Part shown: one piece after another, positions 12,943 to 24,230 of the stretch
Layout of the letters: each line of letters opens with the position of its first letter
Position numbering within the stretch: position 1 is the stretch's first letter
Assembly (NCBI RefSeq): GCF_013426205.1
Contig: NC_089423.1
Coordinates: 6,014,001 to 6,078,000, forward strand
Length of the DNA stretch: 64,000 nt
Origin: Metarhizium brunneum
Taxonomy: Eukaryota; Ascomycota; Sordariomycetes; Hypocreales; Clavicipitaceae
Direction of reading: 5' to 3'
The notes under the pieces: model-generated
The model's database searches: none
Told to the model about the DNA's origin: nothing
The model's input: only the letters and a program-made list of their open reading frames with translations
Position numbers and translations under genes: made by a program

Positions 12943-13424
12943 TCTGACCGTTGTCCGGTCGACATTTTCGGAGTCCTGCATCTCAAGTGCGTAATGGAAA
13001 TGTCAACCGGCCACGTATGAAGCAGATACTGTAGGGGTAACACATCACAATGGCGTGTTTGAGGGTTGTACAACTGAAAGCTACAGGCAAGTTGGGTGGA
13101 AAACAAACCAAGCCACAGTAGCGAAATACTATGGCACCAATACGCAGTCTCGGATAAGCAATGTGACACTTTAATGGGGTGAAATGGCTGCAGCAATGTC
13201 GGTCCTCTCCCAACGTGACACAAAACAACGAACCACGTACATAGACATTGGGCATATGTAAAGCGCACCAGATTCGGAAGGCATCAACGGTGGCGAAGAT
13301 AAAATATGAATTGTCATTATGACTTATATATACGGAGTATTCCACTCAGAAACTTTAAAGGGGGTCATTCAAGACAGACTTGCGTCGAGTTCCAAAACAA
13401 TAGTTTCCGGAGCACAGTCTCATC
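12943..13424. other. Promoter of the acyl-CoA synthetase gene
   Basis: 480 bp without a gene. TATATA at 13325-13330 runs directly into TACGGAGTA at 13331-13339, ending 86 bp before the ATG at 13425. The rest is the 3' flank of the permease. Confidence 0.6.
13325..13339 (+). promoter_or_regulatory. TATA box abutting TACGGAGTA motif
   Basis: TATATA merges into the 9-mer TACGGAGTA, one of at least eight copies in the window (see findings). It sits about 90 bp upstream of the acyl-CoA synthetase start, a normal core-promoter distance for fungi. Confidence 0.5.
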
Positions 13425-15379
13425 ATGGACCCAAACTGGTGTCAGGGCTTCCCTCGTGATGATGTGCTCATCAAACTCGTCGAGGTTAGCGACTCTACAG
13501 CGGAACCTATAGTACACGATGCCTACGGTCTAGACAAGACCTATGGCGAGGTGTTGGCGGATATCCTGGAAACCCGCGACAGAATTCGCAAAGCCGCTCC
13601 GGCGTCGAGTCTCGACAGCCGCGGCATGCTCTGTGAAGCTGCACCGTATGCAGGATTCCTTGGACTCTCCGGATACGAGTTCATTGTTGCCTTCTTTGCC
13701 ACGCGAGCTCTAGGCGGCGCATGCATGCCATTTGGTACAGTGTCTTGCAAGGTCCAACACGCACCAGTTTGATACTAATGCAATTCATCACGATAGGGGC
13801 CGGCATCTTACCACAGGAAGCGCACTCATTCCTCTCCAGATCAATGGCGTGCGTATTGCTTCTCGGCAAGGACAGAGTAGCCCAGGGACAGCAAACCAAG
13901 GAGTACAGTCAACAACACGACTACGACTTCAGACTCGTTCGCGTATCAACCGATGCGCCACCCGTCGCCAGCAACTCCATCACCATCGACCACTCCATCG
14001 AACTAGATGACGGCGGCCCTGGATTCGTCATCTTCACGTCGGGAACCACCGGTCCACCCAAGGGGGCGGTTCTCCCGCGAAGATGGCCCCCAATTGAAGA
14101 CACACTCGAGCCGGGAAGCGCGACCATCTGCGACCGCCCGCCTCACTGGATCGGAGGAGCCTATCCAATGCTGCAAAGCATCTTGATCCGTCGTCGCATG
14201 TACATTCTCAAGTACGGCGCCACGGCTTCCGATATATGGGATGCCTTTAGAAGCCACAGAATTGACCACATGTCTTTCAGTCCTGGCATTTTCCGGCGCA
14301 TGAAGCAGGACTACCAGGATCGAATCTGCAAGTTTCCCGAAGATGAGCAGAGGCTGTACGTGCAAGGAATTCGAAATTTGAAGACGCAGTGGCAGGGCGG
14401 CGGCATGCCTTCGGTCTCGATGCTGGACTTCTGGCGAAACCTCATCGGAAGACCGATCGGGATGCAATACGGATCTACAGAGCTTGGCGGGACGGTGACA
14501 GGACATGACGGACTTTCCAAGATCAAGGTGCGTCTGAGCTTCTGTCCCTCGATCAAGAATCCCACCGCAGAGTCTAATCGAACGTGAGCATCAAAGTACT
14601 CCATTGGAACCCCTTTCCCAGGCATTCATCTCAAGTTATCTAATGGAGACAGCGGCGCCATCTTTGCCAAGAGCCCTACAATAATGACCCAGTATGTCTA
14701 GAATATATCTCAAATACATGGTCACGTAAAGAAGGCTAACACCCGTAATCGCGAAAAGCTACATCGGGGACGAGGGCGCCACCAAAAAGGCCTTTGACAG
14801 CGAGGGATACCTGGAATCCGGGGACATTGGCCACATGCAAGACGGCGAGTTGATCTACGACGGGCGAGCCTCCAACGAATGTATATCTCCCCCTGACGTG
14901 ACGTGTTTTTTTGATCCTTGCCACTGATTCGAATACAAACAACCAGACATATTCTTTGACGGGTACCGAATCCCCATATTGGCGCTCGAACACGCACTGG
15001 ATGACCTCCCGTATATATCAGAAGGCTACATCGTCGCGGTGCCGGACCACGAGGCCAACGAGCTTTGTGGCGCGCTTGTTCGCGTACAAAACACCGACAA
15101 TGACGAAAAGGTCACCTTGGAAAAGATACGGTCTGATCTCGCCGAAAATCACGCCACGTACACGCTGCCAGTGGTGCTTCGCATTCTGAGCGACGACGAG
15201 CAAGTGCCCTTTACCATAACCAGAAGCCCATGAGGAAGCAGGCCGCAAAGAAATTCTTCCTAGTAGACGACTACTGGTCCATTGAGAACCCCACGCCAGG
15301 CGTCGAATATTGGAATAACAAGATTGAGAGCAGACAACACACCGGAAGGACTTGGGATTGGGCCGGGCTGCAACGGTGA
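13425..15379 (+). CDS. AMP-dependent acyl-CoA synthetase/ligase, frameshifted near the C-terminus
   Basis: Adenylate-forming enzyme (PF00501) that activates a carboxylic acid as acyl-AMP and acyl-CoA. Exons: 13425-13734, 13797-14527, 14597-14691, 14759-14880, 14947 onward; all phases close. The P-loop is VIFTSGTTGPPKG, and the A5 region reads MQYGSTELGG. The hinge and C-terminal domain follow: YIGDEGATKKAFDSEGYLES, DGYRIPILALEHALDDLP. After DDEQVPFTIT the frame stops at 15233 (AGA AGC CCA TGA). One base out of register the expected ending continues as MRKQAAKKFFLVDD to a stop at 15377-15379. The lost segment holds the catalytic lysine region. A 53-nt intron 15171-15223 could also restore frame, but it would delete conserved residues. 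Either a pseudogenising indel or a sequence error. The general look is ACSF3/malonyl-CoA synthetase-like; the substrate is unknown. Confidence 0.85.
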
Positions 15380-15942
15380 ATTACGCAGCGAGGACGGTTT
15401 GGGCCTGGATGAGCAGTTGCACGACGTCAACTCGTATTCCCAAGTGTCTGTGAAGCACACATCATCAGTAATCGATTTGTAGAATAAAAGACAATATAAT
15501 GCAGTGTACCCCGAAAAAAAATGCACCATGTCCGTTTCGGCCATCCATGTGAAACGCGAGATAATACACTGGTGGCAAGATCGGTCTTTGTTACACACGG
15601 AGGTGATACGGCAATGATGCTGTGCGTTGAATTGATGGCGTATGAGGTGTGACATGTCAAATCGGGTGTTTGTCTATCTTTCATATCGTATTTCACATCG
15701 AATGACAATAAACTGCGAGCCGCCGATTGCGCTGCGTAAGCCGAAAGCGGCAGTACAGAGCCCTTTGCTCCTTGGCAAAGGACATGATGCTGCTTTTTTT
15801 TTTGCTTAGTTCTGAATTTTTCCAAGAAATGCCGTTTCAAGTGCTTCCCTTGTCTCTATTGGGTAGCTTGGCCGTCGTTGATGTCCCCGTCCATGGAAAG
15901 CTGCCCGCGATATTTCAGTTTAATTGTTTGATGTAGATCAGC
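15380..15942. other. Intergenic, acyl-CoA synthetase 3' flank and promoter of PLP enzyme
   Basis: About 560 bp with no recognisable gene. Open frames on the minus strand here carry no domain and no splice signals. Confidence 0.5.
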
Positions 15943-17794
15943 ATGACGCAAGAGCCAAAAACTGCAGAGCTGGGTCAAGGACTACCGCCAACCGATATAC
16001 ATGTGAGTCCATATCGAAAGTTGGAAAGATATTTACTGACGGAAATCCCAACGCCAGGCTGTGAGCGTGTCCCTTCCGAAATGGCGAGATGCCACGGGTT
16101 GGGCGACCAAAGATCCCCAGGTCCTTGCACATTTGAAGACGGGATACCCAAGATTCTATATTCATCCATTCATCGAAAGACTCGCTACATTGCTGCTGCA
16201 ATTATTGATGAAGAGTAAGTCAGTGGCGAGCTCAGTCGGAGAGATATATGGGGAAGAGTCGACAGCGGCAGCTGCCGCTATGCTATTTCCACACGCAAGT
16301 TTGGGCACCTCTTGTCGCGATTACTTGCAGCGGGCTGAGTCAAATCCTTCAAATAAGCTTGCAATCTTTGCTTTTCAAGTGGACTTTGCTGGTGAAGTGC
16401 AAAATATCCATTTGAGAGTTGCCAAGTCAACTTCAGGGGCATTCCAGAGCCTCTGTATCGTAGTGTTCCCACATGATCTGTCCAAGGAAGCCAAGATGTT
16501 CTGGCAACACACCGGCTTTGGAGTTACGAGCCGGCATGCTCTTTATTGGTTGGAACGGGCGCCTTGTCTTGGTGAAGTGGTGGCAAGCATCCGTCAAGAC
16601 GGCAAGTTGCCGCTCGACGATGCAAAACAAGCCGCAACCAAGATCAAGAATCGAATATCTGAATTGCTATCTTCAGAGAGAAGCACGGTTGAGACACAGG
16701 ATGTGTTTTTATATCCAAGTGGCATGTCCGCAATAGCCCACTCTGCGTCTGCTCTTCAAGAGTTGTATAAAGGCTCATCCGACTCAATTCGAGTTGCTGT
16801 TTTTGGGTAAGCGGAGAAACACCAGAAGCATATCTTAAGGCGCCCACACGGCTCACTCCAGTACGATAGCTTCCTATACGTAGACACGTTCAAGGTTCTC
16901 AGCAAAGTCAAACAAATCGAGTGTGTCCTCTACGGACATGCGTCCCCTGCAGACATGGACCAGTTGGAGCACGACCTCCAGGACGGTATGGAAATACATG
17001 CCTTATATACCGAATTCCCAGGAAACCCTCTCCTCGGCTCACTCAACCTCGAACGTCTCTATAAGCTCTCACAGAGATTCAACTTCCACGTCATCGTGGA
17101 CGACACTGTCGGTACAGCAGTCAACCTAGACCTCGCCGCCTTTTGCGACGTACTCTGCACAAGCCTTACCAAAATGTTCAGTGGTGCCTGCAACGTCATG
17201 GGCGGCAGCTTGACCATCTGCCCAAACTCCAAGTCCAAACGTGCCCTACACAGCACCTTGACAAGCCAATATAGTGACACATACTTTCCTCTCGACTTGC
17301 TTGTCATGGCCCAAAACAGCAAGGACTTTGCGGAGCGGGTTCACATTGCTAATGGAAACGCCGAGGCGATAGCCGCCAAGTTGAGAGACCACCCGGTTGT
17401 AGACAGAGTATTCTATCCCAGGGGCAGCGCAACGCAACATTTGTACGATGGTTACCGACGTAGACGACCACGAGCCAGGGAAGACGAGGACGGACAGGAC
17501 CAGGCACAAGCAGGATATGGCTATCTGCTTTCAATCCGATTCGTCCAGGATTCAGCCGCCATGGCCTTTCACGATGCACTGGACGTGGCCAAGGGACCAA
17601 GCCTTGGCACCAACTTTACGTTGTGTTGTCCGTACACGGTACTTGCGCATGCGTCGGAGCTGGCATGGGCATCAGAGTTTGGCGTTGTCGAGCATTTGGT
17701 TCGTTTGAGTGTGGGAATTGAGAGGAGAGGAGAGTTGGAGGGGGCTGTGGATAGGGCATTGGAGGTGGCTGCAAAGGCGGCACAAGCAGAGTAG
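15943..17794 (+). CDS. Cystathionine gamma-synthase-like PLP enzyme (fungal MET-7 type)
   Basis: PLP-dependent Cys/Met metabolism enzyme (PF01053 fold). The family joins O-acylhomoserine with cysteine to give cystathionine; paralogues in fungal clusters make gamma-substituted amino acids. Three exons (15943-16002, 16058-16806, 16870-17794) close to 577 residues. The long N-terminal extension typical of fungal MET-7 is present: AVSVSLPKWRDATGW, KTGYPRFYIHPFIERLA. The C-terminal PLP domain has VIVDDTVGTAVNLD and the Schiff-base lysine in CTSLTKMFSGACNVMGG. The second acceptor (tacgatag|c) restores VFGFLYVDTFKVL. A short acidic/basic stretch, RRRRPRAREDEDGQDQ, precedes GYGYLLSIRF. It could be the housekeeping enzyme or a paralogue; its position after a permease and an acyl-CoA ligase favours a specialised role, but this is inference. 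Confidence 0.9.
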
Positions 17795-18561
17795 GCGGTT
17801 GGATGAAAGGGCGAGGAAGTCAATTAAAAAGAAGAGTCGCCATGGCATGATGGTTGTGCTGCGTGCACCGTTCATCCCCATGTCCTGGCGAATCAGGCAA
17901 CCCCGACTGGAAATGCTCCTTCCCTCTGTTTGACGGTACGCACGACCAGCAGACGTTTCCTTTTTCCTTCCATGTTTTTTTTTTTTGAACTGCAAATCTC
18001 AACCCAAAACATTGACGTGGTTACAACGCAATGCCAGAGTGCAAATTCCCAAGTGGTCGCCACCACATAACTCACGTGCCTCTACGAAGTATTCCTCCGA
18101 TTTCTTCATTGCCATTCCCCCGGTCCCATGCAGATGTCCGAAGTGCACGCAATTGTTGACTGCATTCAAGTAACGTCACATCGGACAGCAAGCCACCCCA
18201 ACCCCACAATCCCTTCAGTCTGCTCAACCCTCAAGGGATGTACTAAGCTCAATCTCATACCCCGGCCTGGAAAACAAAACAATAGCAGGCTCCGGAGCTT
18301 CTCACAAAACCTCTCGCAGCTAAGTAGTCGTCAACTGGACCTGTTCTGCATCTTATCCCTGTTGATATTACCCCAATTGCTGAGCGGGGTTGGGAATGTT
18401 CATTCCGGTAACCCCAGCTTCACAGGAAGCCGAATCGTGAAGCCCGGCCTTGGAATAAAAGGCTGCCGACATTCCCATCGATTCTTCGACTCTGACACCC
18501 ACGTCGCCTACTCCGTAGTCCCTCTATATATCGAGATCAAGGTACACCCGCCACCGTGAAA
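17795..18561. other. Intergenic, promoter of CBM9-like secreted protein
   Basis: No gene seen. The 3' half looks like a strong promoter: an AT-rich GGAATAAAAGGC near 18450, a TACTCCGTA copy at 18509-18517 and a pyrimidine-rich leader up to the ATG at 18562. Confidence 0.55.
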
Positions 18562-19254
18562 ATGGCCCGTCTTCTCATGATTGCAGCTCTCGCCTCTTCC
18601 GTCTTGGCCACCCCAACCAACTGCGACCCCAAAGTCCCCTCTGTCACTGTCCCAGCATGCTCTCGCGGCGTCGGCACAGTCAAATACGACAAGACTGTCC
18701 CCGACCTCAAACCATTCCCTCGCACCCAGGTTGACCTCTGCTATACCGACACTCACCTGGACATCAAGTTCACCGCCCGCGACGAGGTCAACTTCTACTT
18801 TAACTCGTCCCAAGGCACCAATGCCGACATCTGGGAGTACGAGGTCATGGAGGCCTTTATATACAAGGGCACGGACAACCCGCAGACTTACTTTGAGTTC
18901 GAAGTGAACCCCAACAACGTCACCTACCAAGCCTTTGTGTACAACCCGTCCAAAGTTCGCGCCGATGGCGCCCCCTTTGACCACTTCTTCGTGTCGGACC
19001 CTCCTGCCGACGGGTTTAGCGCTGTGACCGAGCTCGACAAGCCGAATCAGTTGTGGGTGAGCGATGTCAAGATTCCCCTGGGCTTGTTCAATGTCGACAA
19101 AGGCCAGGCAAAGGGTACACAGTGGAGGATGAACTTCTTCCGAACCGTTGTCAGCCCGCAGACGTATCCTGATCAAGAACTTGGCGCGTGGAGTGTCCCC
19201 AACAAAGCGAGCTTTCACATTACTCCCTACTTTGGCCATGTGAAGTTTGTGTAA
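18562..19254 (+). CDS. Secreted carbohydrate-binding family 9-like protein
   Basis: A 230-residue single-exon protein with signal peptide MARLLMIAALASSVLATPTN and a beta-rich CBM9/DOMON-like domain (PF06452-like). Family features include LCYTDTHLDIKFTARDEV, the acidic DIWEYEVMEAFI, YFEFEVNPNNVTYQAFVYNP and a late WSVPNKASFHITPYFGHVKF. An in-frame GTG two codons upstream (18556) is not a plausible eukaryotic start; the ATG at 18562 has A at -3. The protein is probably extracellular and may bind a polysaccharide or reducing sugar end; catalytic residues are not expected. TACTCCGTA ends 45 bp upstream. Its nearest secreted neighbour is the carboxylesterase 2.4 kb downstream. Confidence 0.85.
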   Translation: MARLLMIAALASSVLATPTNCDPKVPSVTVPACSRGVGTVKYDKTVPDLKPFPRTQVDLCYTDTHLDIKFTARDEVNFYFNSSQGTNADIWEYEVMEAFIYKGTDNPQTYFEFEVNPNNVTYQAFVYNPSKVRADGAPFDHFFVSDPPADGFSAVTELDKPNQLWVSDVKIPLGLFNVDKGQAKGTQWRMNFFRTVVSPQTYPDQELGAWSVPNKASFHITPYFGHVKFV

Positions 19255-19548
19255 GCCGTTGGAGGGATACTTTGTAATTAGGGGAAACATACTCATATGG
19301 CTAAATCAACACTCGAATGGGGTTTCCTCGTGCACAAGTCCATCACTCTACAGATATTGCAAATTGGAAGCATGTAGTGTCTACTAAATCGTAAAAGCGA
19401 ACTGGACATCCGAGGCAATCCTGGTAGTTGTGGTGCCCGGGCCTTTTGTTTCTCACGTGGTGGCGAAATACTCCGGCTCGTCCACATGGGCGTGTAGCGC
19501 AGACACCGCTCTTTCAAAGATGCTTTCTATTACATCGTCACAGGGGCT

Positions 19549-19557
19549 TATATAAAG
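19549..19557 (+). promoter_or_regulatory. TATA box (TATATAAAG)
   Basis: A perfect TATATAAAG 75 bp before the ATG at 19632, followed by a C/A-rich leader. This core-promoter layout supports a real transcript at 19632. Confidence 0.5.
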
Positions 19558-19631
19558 ACCCCTTGGGACCCAACAGTTGTCGACTCATCCCGAGTTGATT
19601 CCTCACTATTACACGATTCTGACGGACAAAA

Positions 19632-20151
19632 ATGGTCCGTCAACATAATGCGGGATCCATGCGGGATCATCGCCAATGGCCGTGCGCTTTCGCTGTAATA
19701 TCCCGTCAAGAATTCATCGCAAAGAGGCAACTTAATCAAGAGAGAGTATATCCGAGGCATAGCCTTGGGTCTTGTCGAGGAACTGCACCTATACAACGGT
19801 TAGTACTATCTCCTCACAGCCTCGGGGGAATAGCACACGAACACGGTTTGCACCTTTGCCAGATCACGATATATTTGGGGACCGTATGAGAATCACCCGC
19901 AAAATCATGTCCTTGTCTCCAAAGACGCCCTCTCTGCCGCACTCCAGCGTTCTGGACATGGTGGCATTGTTGAGGCGCAGGTTTGGAAGACTTTCCTCCT
20001 GCACCCGACCGGTCGGCCAGTAGGCCAAGTACGAAGATGCGTTCTGGGCCGCGAGACTTCGATTCAAGAAGCATTCGGTGGCGGATACGATTCGTTATAC
20101 GTCAAAATTGGCGTTGAGATCCCGGGTGCCCGAGACAAGTTGTCGCATTGA
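19632..20151 (+). CDS. Hypothetical small protein, two exons, unrecognised
   Basis: I do not recognise the family. The model has exon 1 at 19632-19798, a 64-nt intron 19799-19862 (donor gttagt, acceptor tttgccag after a pyrimidine tract) and exon 2 at 19863-20151, totalling 151 residues in frame. Exon 2 is an open frame without its own ATG, reading YENHPQNHVLVSKDAL, IVEAQVWKTFLLHP and EAFGGGYDSLYVKIGVEIPG, which looks like a folded domain. Exon 1 is basic and has no signal peptide. A TATA box 75 bp upstream and a fungal-style leader support it. A second frame over 19740-19798 also looks coding-like (IRGIALGLVEELHLYN), so the exon 1 frame, or an old frameshift, remains uncertain. Confidence 0.35.
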
Positions 20152-21636
20152 AAGGAAAAGGTATACGAGTTGCACCAACTATTTTAGCTGCCCGTTCCGT
20201 GGCGGGAGTCATGGTCAGCTCTCCTACGCTATACTAGGTGCCGACAAGCAGATGATCTGATCGAGGCGGCGACGGGTAGAGCGATGAAGGCCAAAACAGT
20301 ACCGCGTCTCCATCCTGGTGGTCAAGTGCTCGATGTCTGAATCGTGTCGGACAAATCCGGTCGTTACCAAAATCATAGAAGTTTCACCGGCGTCTTGGTT
20401 GAAATGGGACCCCCCGTATTTGAATGGCTTGCAAGCCGAGGCAAAGTTTGGCTAGTTCTTTTATCGACCTGCAAGAGATTTGATGTCTTTCTTGATCAAA
20501 TTCTAAAGGAGGAATATGCCAAAATGCTCCCCGCGCCTTCCCAAGAGAAATCTGGCAGCCATTGCACCTGGTATTATGAGGCGCTCTGATCCGTTGTCCA
20601 GTTGATGCCACAGAATCTAAGACCACGTACGGGTTCTCGACTCTGATTTACTTTCTTGTTTCAGACATTCGGATTCTAGCCATCATTTCTACCACGGCTA
20701 CTTGGTACTATACGCAGCTCCAACTCAAACGTTTTAATGGTTAAGATCAAGCTCTGGCTTCTCACATCTTGAGAGCCGAGCAGCGACGTACCTAGTCTTT
20801 GTCCATCTCTACGCCACAACAGCGATGCCACGCCAAATCTGAGACTCAAAGCAGGGGTATTTGATCAAACCTTTACTGGGAGCCCAGCATCGACAAGCGC
20901 TCCAGTGTTAGCTCCAGGCTCAAGTGCTCGGCACGTAAAATTGCCCCTTTGGGACGCATGGTGGGAGAAGGGTTGCCCGGACCCTTGGGAAGATCCCGGC
21001 ACAACAACAGACATTCCATCACCCTCTTTTGGATGTCACCACATGGTGGATGTTCCGGTGCCCAAGGTCTCTTGTTGTGAGGGCTATTGGTCAAGTCGAA
21101 GTTGAGCCGCTTTATTACTCCGTATACGTCGAATGATGAACGGAACAGAATGGGCAGGTTTCAAATCCATCTCACTTTGTCAACCAAGCTTAAATGGCGA
21201 CAATAAATATTTCACATATCCACCGGGATACCCTCCTGCTTGGCAAATTCCCAGGCTTGATGTGGTGGCGTACGCCGGTGCCGAAAGCCGACATCCCTAT
21301 TCCCCGTTTGTCTGACAAGCCGGTCATTGTTTAACTAGAGGCCCATAGTCTGTTAGCGCCAACTTTCCTCTCGTCCTGCGCTCATCCTCTTGGGCGGAGG
21401 GCGGAGGGCGGGGGCTCGCCTACATATGTATGATGCATGTGCGAGGTTTGGGCCGTGCAAATCCCGGCTTGGGGGTATTATATGAGGAGGTGGTTCCCTC
21501 TTTAGTTTCATCGCCATTTGCCATTCTTGCTGTTCAGTGAAATCTGTGCTCTTACGTGTAATGAACCTCCCCTGAGTTCTTATAAGGGGAGATCGTTTAC
21601 TTAGTAGAGATGAGACAGTGAAGTTGCTTTTCAGTC
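20152..21636. other. Intergenic, 1.5 kb, no gene seen
   Basis: Scattered short open frames only. It contains a TACTCCGTA copy at 21116-21124, a G-rich run near 21395-21415 and the promoter of the carboxylesterase next to 21637. No transposon ends or tRNA found. Confidence 0.5.
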
Positions 21637-23375
21637 ATGTTGCACTTGTGGCTTGTTTTTTCTTCAGCACTGCTGGTGTTAGAAGTTTCTGCCAAATTGT
21701 CCACAGTGGTCGACCTTTTGTACAGCGAATATAGAGGTGTCGCCTTGTCGAATGGCATAACACAATGGCTCGGGATGAGATATGCAGCTCCGCCGGTGGG
21801 AGACTTGAGATTTAAGCCGCCTCAAGATCCGCTACACACGAATGGAGTCGTGATGGCTGACCAGGTATGTTGGAACCGCCGTGTTCGAAGAGGAACAAGA
21901 TTCAACTGCGAGACATTATACATCCTGAACAGCGCTGTGGTTACAATTCCTCGCAACAGCATCCAGACATGCAACACGGTGGCTAACTATATGAAAAGCA
22001 CGGCAAATACTGCCTCGCAACTGGCCATTCCCCAACCGAAAATACTACATCGGAGGATTGTCTCTTTGTCAATGTGCAGTCCCCGTCCCGGGCGAAACCT
22101 GGCTCGTTGCCTGTTTTCCTATACATCCAAGGAGGCGGGTTCAACCTCAACTCCAACGCCAACATCAATGCCTCGGGGCTCATACAAGCCAGCGGCCACA
22201 ATATCGTGGTTGTCAGCTTCAACTATCGTGTCGGTCCGTACGGATTTCTTACCGATGGGAAAGACATCGCGCCCAACAACGGACTCCGCGACCAGGAAAA
22301 AGTCATGCAGTGGGTGCAAAAGCACATCTCCAAATTCGGAGGGAACCCAAATCATGTTACGCTGGGGGGGTCGTCGGCGGGCGCTGAGAGCGTGGTAATT
22401 CACCTCACCGCGCGCAATGGTACGGACAGAGGATACTTTCACGCCGTGACGGCGGAATCGCCCTCCTTCGCAACAACCTTGACCGTGGCCGAGTCGCAGT
22501 ACTTGTATCGCCACTTTGCCACGAGACTGGGATGCGTGGGCGCCGACAGCCTGTCCTGTCTGCGCAACAAGACGGCGCGCGAGCTGCAGGAGCAGAATTT
22601 CAACATTCCGCTGCCGGGGGCTGCGAATCCGCCCAATTACTTGTACGTGCCCTGCCTTGATGGCGAGTACCTGACGGACTACACGTACCGATTGATTCAA
22701 GACGGTCGCTTCATCAAGGTCCCGTCTATATTTGGCGACGATACCAATGGCGGGACAAAATTTGCTCCCAGAAACGCGTCGACTCTCGCGGAGAGTAATT
22801 CGTTCATGCTGGACAACTACCCGTTCCTAACGCTGCGTCTTCTGGAGAAGATGAACAAGATGTACCCCAATCCGAGTAAGACGTGCCCCAAGCTGGGCTG
22901 CTATTGGAGACAAGCCAGTAATACGTACCAAGAGGTGCGGTATATGTGCCCAGCACTGGCCATGACATCTGCTCTAGCCAACGCCGGAATTACAAACTCG
23001 TTTGCTTATAGGTGGAATGTGGAAGACGAGGCACAAATGAAGGCCGGCCTTGGAGTTCCTCATACGTCCGAGTTTGATGCCATCCTAGGACCAGAATATG
23101 CCCCAAGTCCGCCAGAGAGCTACAAGAAGGGCGGCATCAACTACCCGGCGTCGCCGGCGATCCAGAAATACTGGACAAATTTCATCCAATACTATGACCC
23201 GAATCAGGGCGGCGACCCCGAGGTCAAGGTGGCCGAGTGGAAGGCCTGGTCAGGCGGTGCACAGGACCGGCTTGTCTTCCAGACCGGCGGGAGGACGGAG
23301 ATGGAACCCTTTGGAGACCGGCTGAACAAGAGATGCTCTTTTTGGGCCCAGTATGGCGTTCAGTTGCGGACGTAG
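21637..23375 (+). CDS. Secreted type B carboxylesterase/lipase
   Basis: Alpha/beta-hydrolase of the cholinesterase-like type B family (PF00135), hydrolysing carboxylic esters outside the cell. Two exons, 21637-21864 and 21999-23375 (134-nt intron), close to 534 residues. The signal peptide is MLHLWLVFSSALLVLEVSA. Family blocks: MRYAAPPVGDLRFKPP, SEDCLFVNV, oxyanion-hole LYIQGGGF, nucleophile elbow TLGGSSAGAESV, an acid region with FGDDTNGGTKF, and a histidine in GLGVPHTSEFDAILGPEY. Cysteines typical of the fungal secreted group are present (TCPKLGCYW). Length is normal. It is followed by an aldehyde dehydrogenase and a lactonase on the same strand; a shared ester/lactone catabolic role is possible but not shown. 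Confidence 0.93.
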
Positions 23376-24230
23376 TAGCATAGAAGTCGGAAAGTAAAGA
23401 CTGAGGTTGTCATTTTGGATCCTGTTCTTCGTAACAAACAACATGGATTAGTCGACATAGGACTATGGTATATAAACGCGGCTATATTTATTTGCGTTGA
23501 CAAGTTCTCGGGTTTAGCATGGGTTATTGTCATCAGTGAAATATTGATGAGATGCCTACTATTCGATATCTTTTACTCCCAGGGCCTATCGCAGATTAAA
23601 CCAAAGGCGGACGACCCTCCATGAGACGGTAGATCTGTTACGCCTCTATGCTTCACCACGGCAGAACTTATTGCTCTCCGGGGTCTTGCCACTTCACAAG
23701 TTGGTTTAATTGCGGTCGTGTGCTATTTTTGTTCTAGTTGCGCACGTCTCTCCACGACGCTGCCAGACTTGCCTACGATGTGCCATGCCCTGCATAGGAA
23801 AGTGCAGCAGCGACTTGGAAATTCTGGCCTCAACACGTTCAGACTGAGGGTGAGTCATGTATGCGGATTTTCTTCATTGATTTTCACTACTGCTGTCTGA
23901 CTCCTTCTCCACGGCAAGCAGTGTCTTGTTAGTATCTTGTCAATAATGACCAACATGACTGTTTTGTTCCTGCTCATTCAATCACTCACTTACTCCGTGT
24001 GAGCCGTGCTAAAATCTCCACAGACACGGGCTGAAGCCGGACACTAACTGCAGGATGCTGGATCTTGTCCCGCCCGGATGTGGCTTAAGATAGATCGATG
24101 CAGTCCGCATTTCCTCCCCGCGTTTCATCTCGGATCCCGCTCACTCATCCGCATCTTACCAAAGACAGCGTCTGGGTTATTCACTCATGAAACAATTTTT
24201 TAGCGTCTTGATACTCTACACTGGATAGAA
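23376..24230. other. Intergenic, esterase 3' flank and ALDH promoter
   Basis: 850 bp with no supportable gene. Short frames only; no repeats or tRNA. Confidence 0.5.

Noticed and set aside
15171..15223. 53-nt intron that would repair the acyl-CoA synthetase frame
   Set aside because: The donor GTGGTG is weak and removal would delete the conserved LRILSDDEQVPFTIT stretch; I prefer a frameshift.
18556..18561. GTG start two codons upstream of the CBM9-like ATG
   Set aside because: Nuclear fungal genes start at ATG; the same applies to GTG at 26368 (lactonase) and TTG at 60316 (methyltransferase).
18508..19296. 262-codon minus-strand open frame over the CBM9-like gene
   Set aside because: The sense strand has signal peptide, family motifs and promoter; the antisense frame has none.
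21390..21420. GGAGGGC-type G-rich run
   Set aside because: Too short and irregular to call a quadruplex or repeat with confidence.
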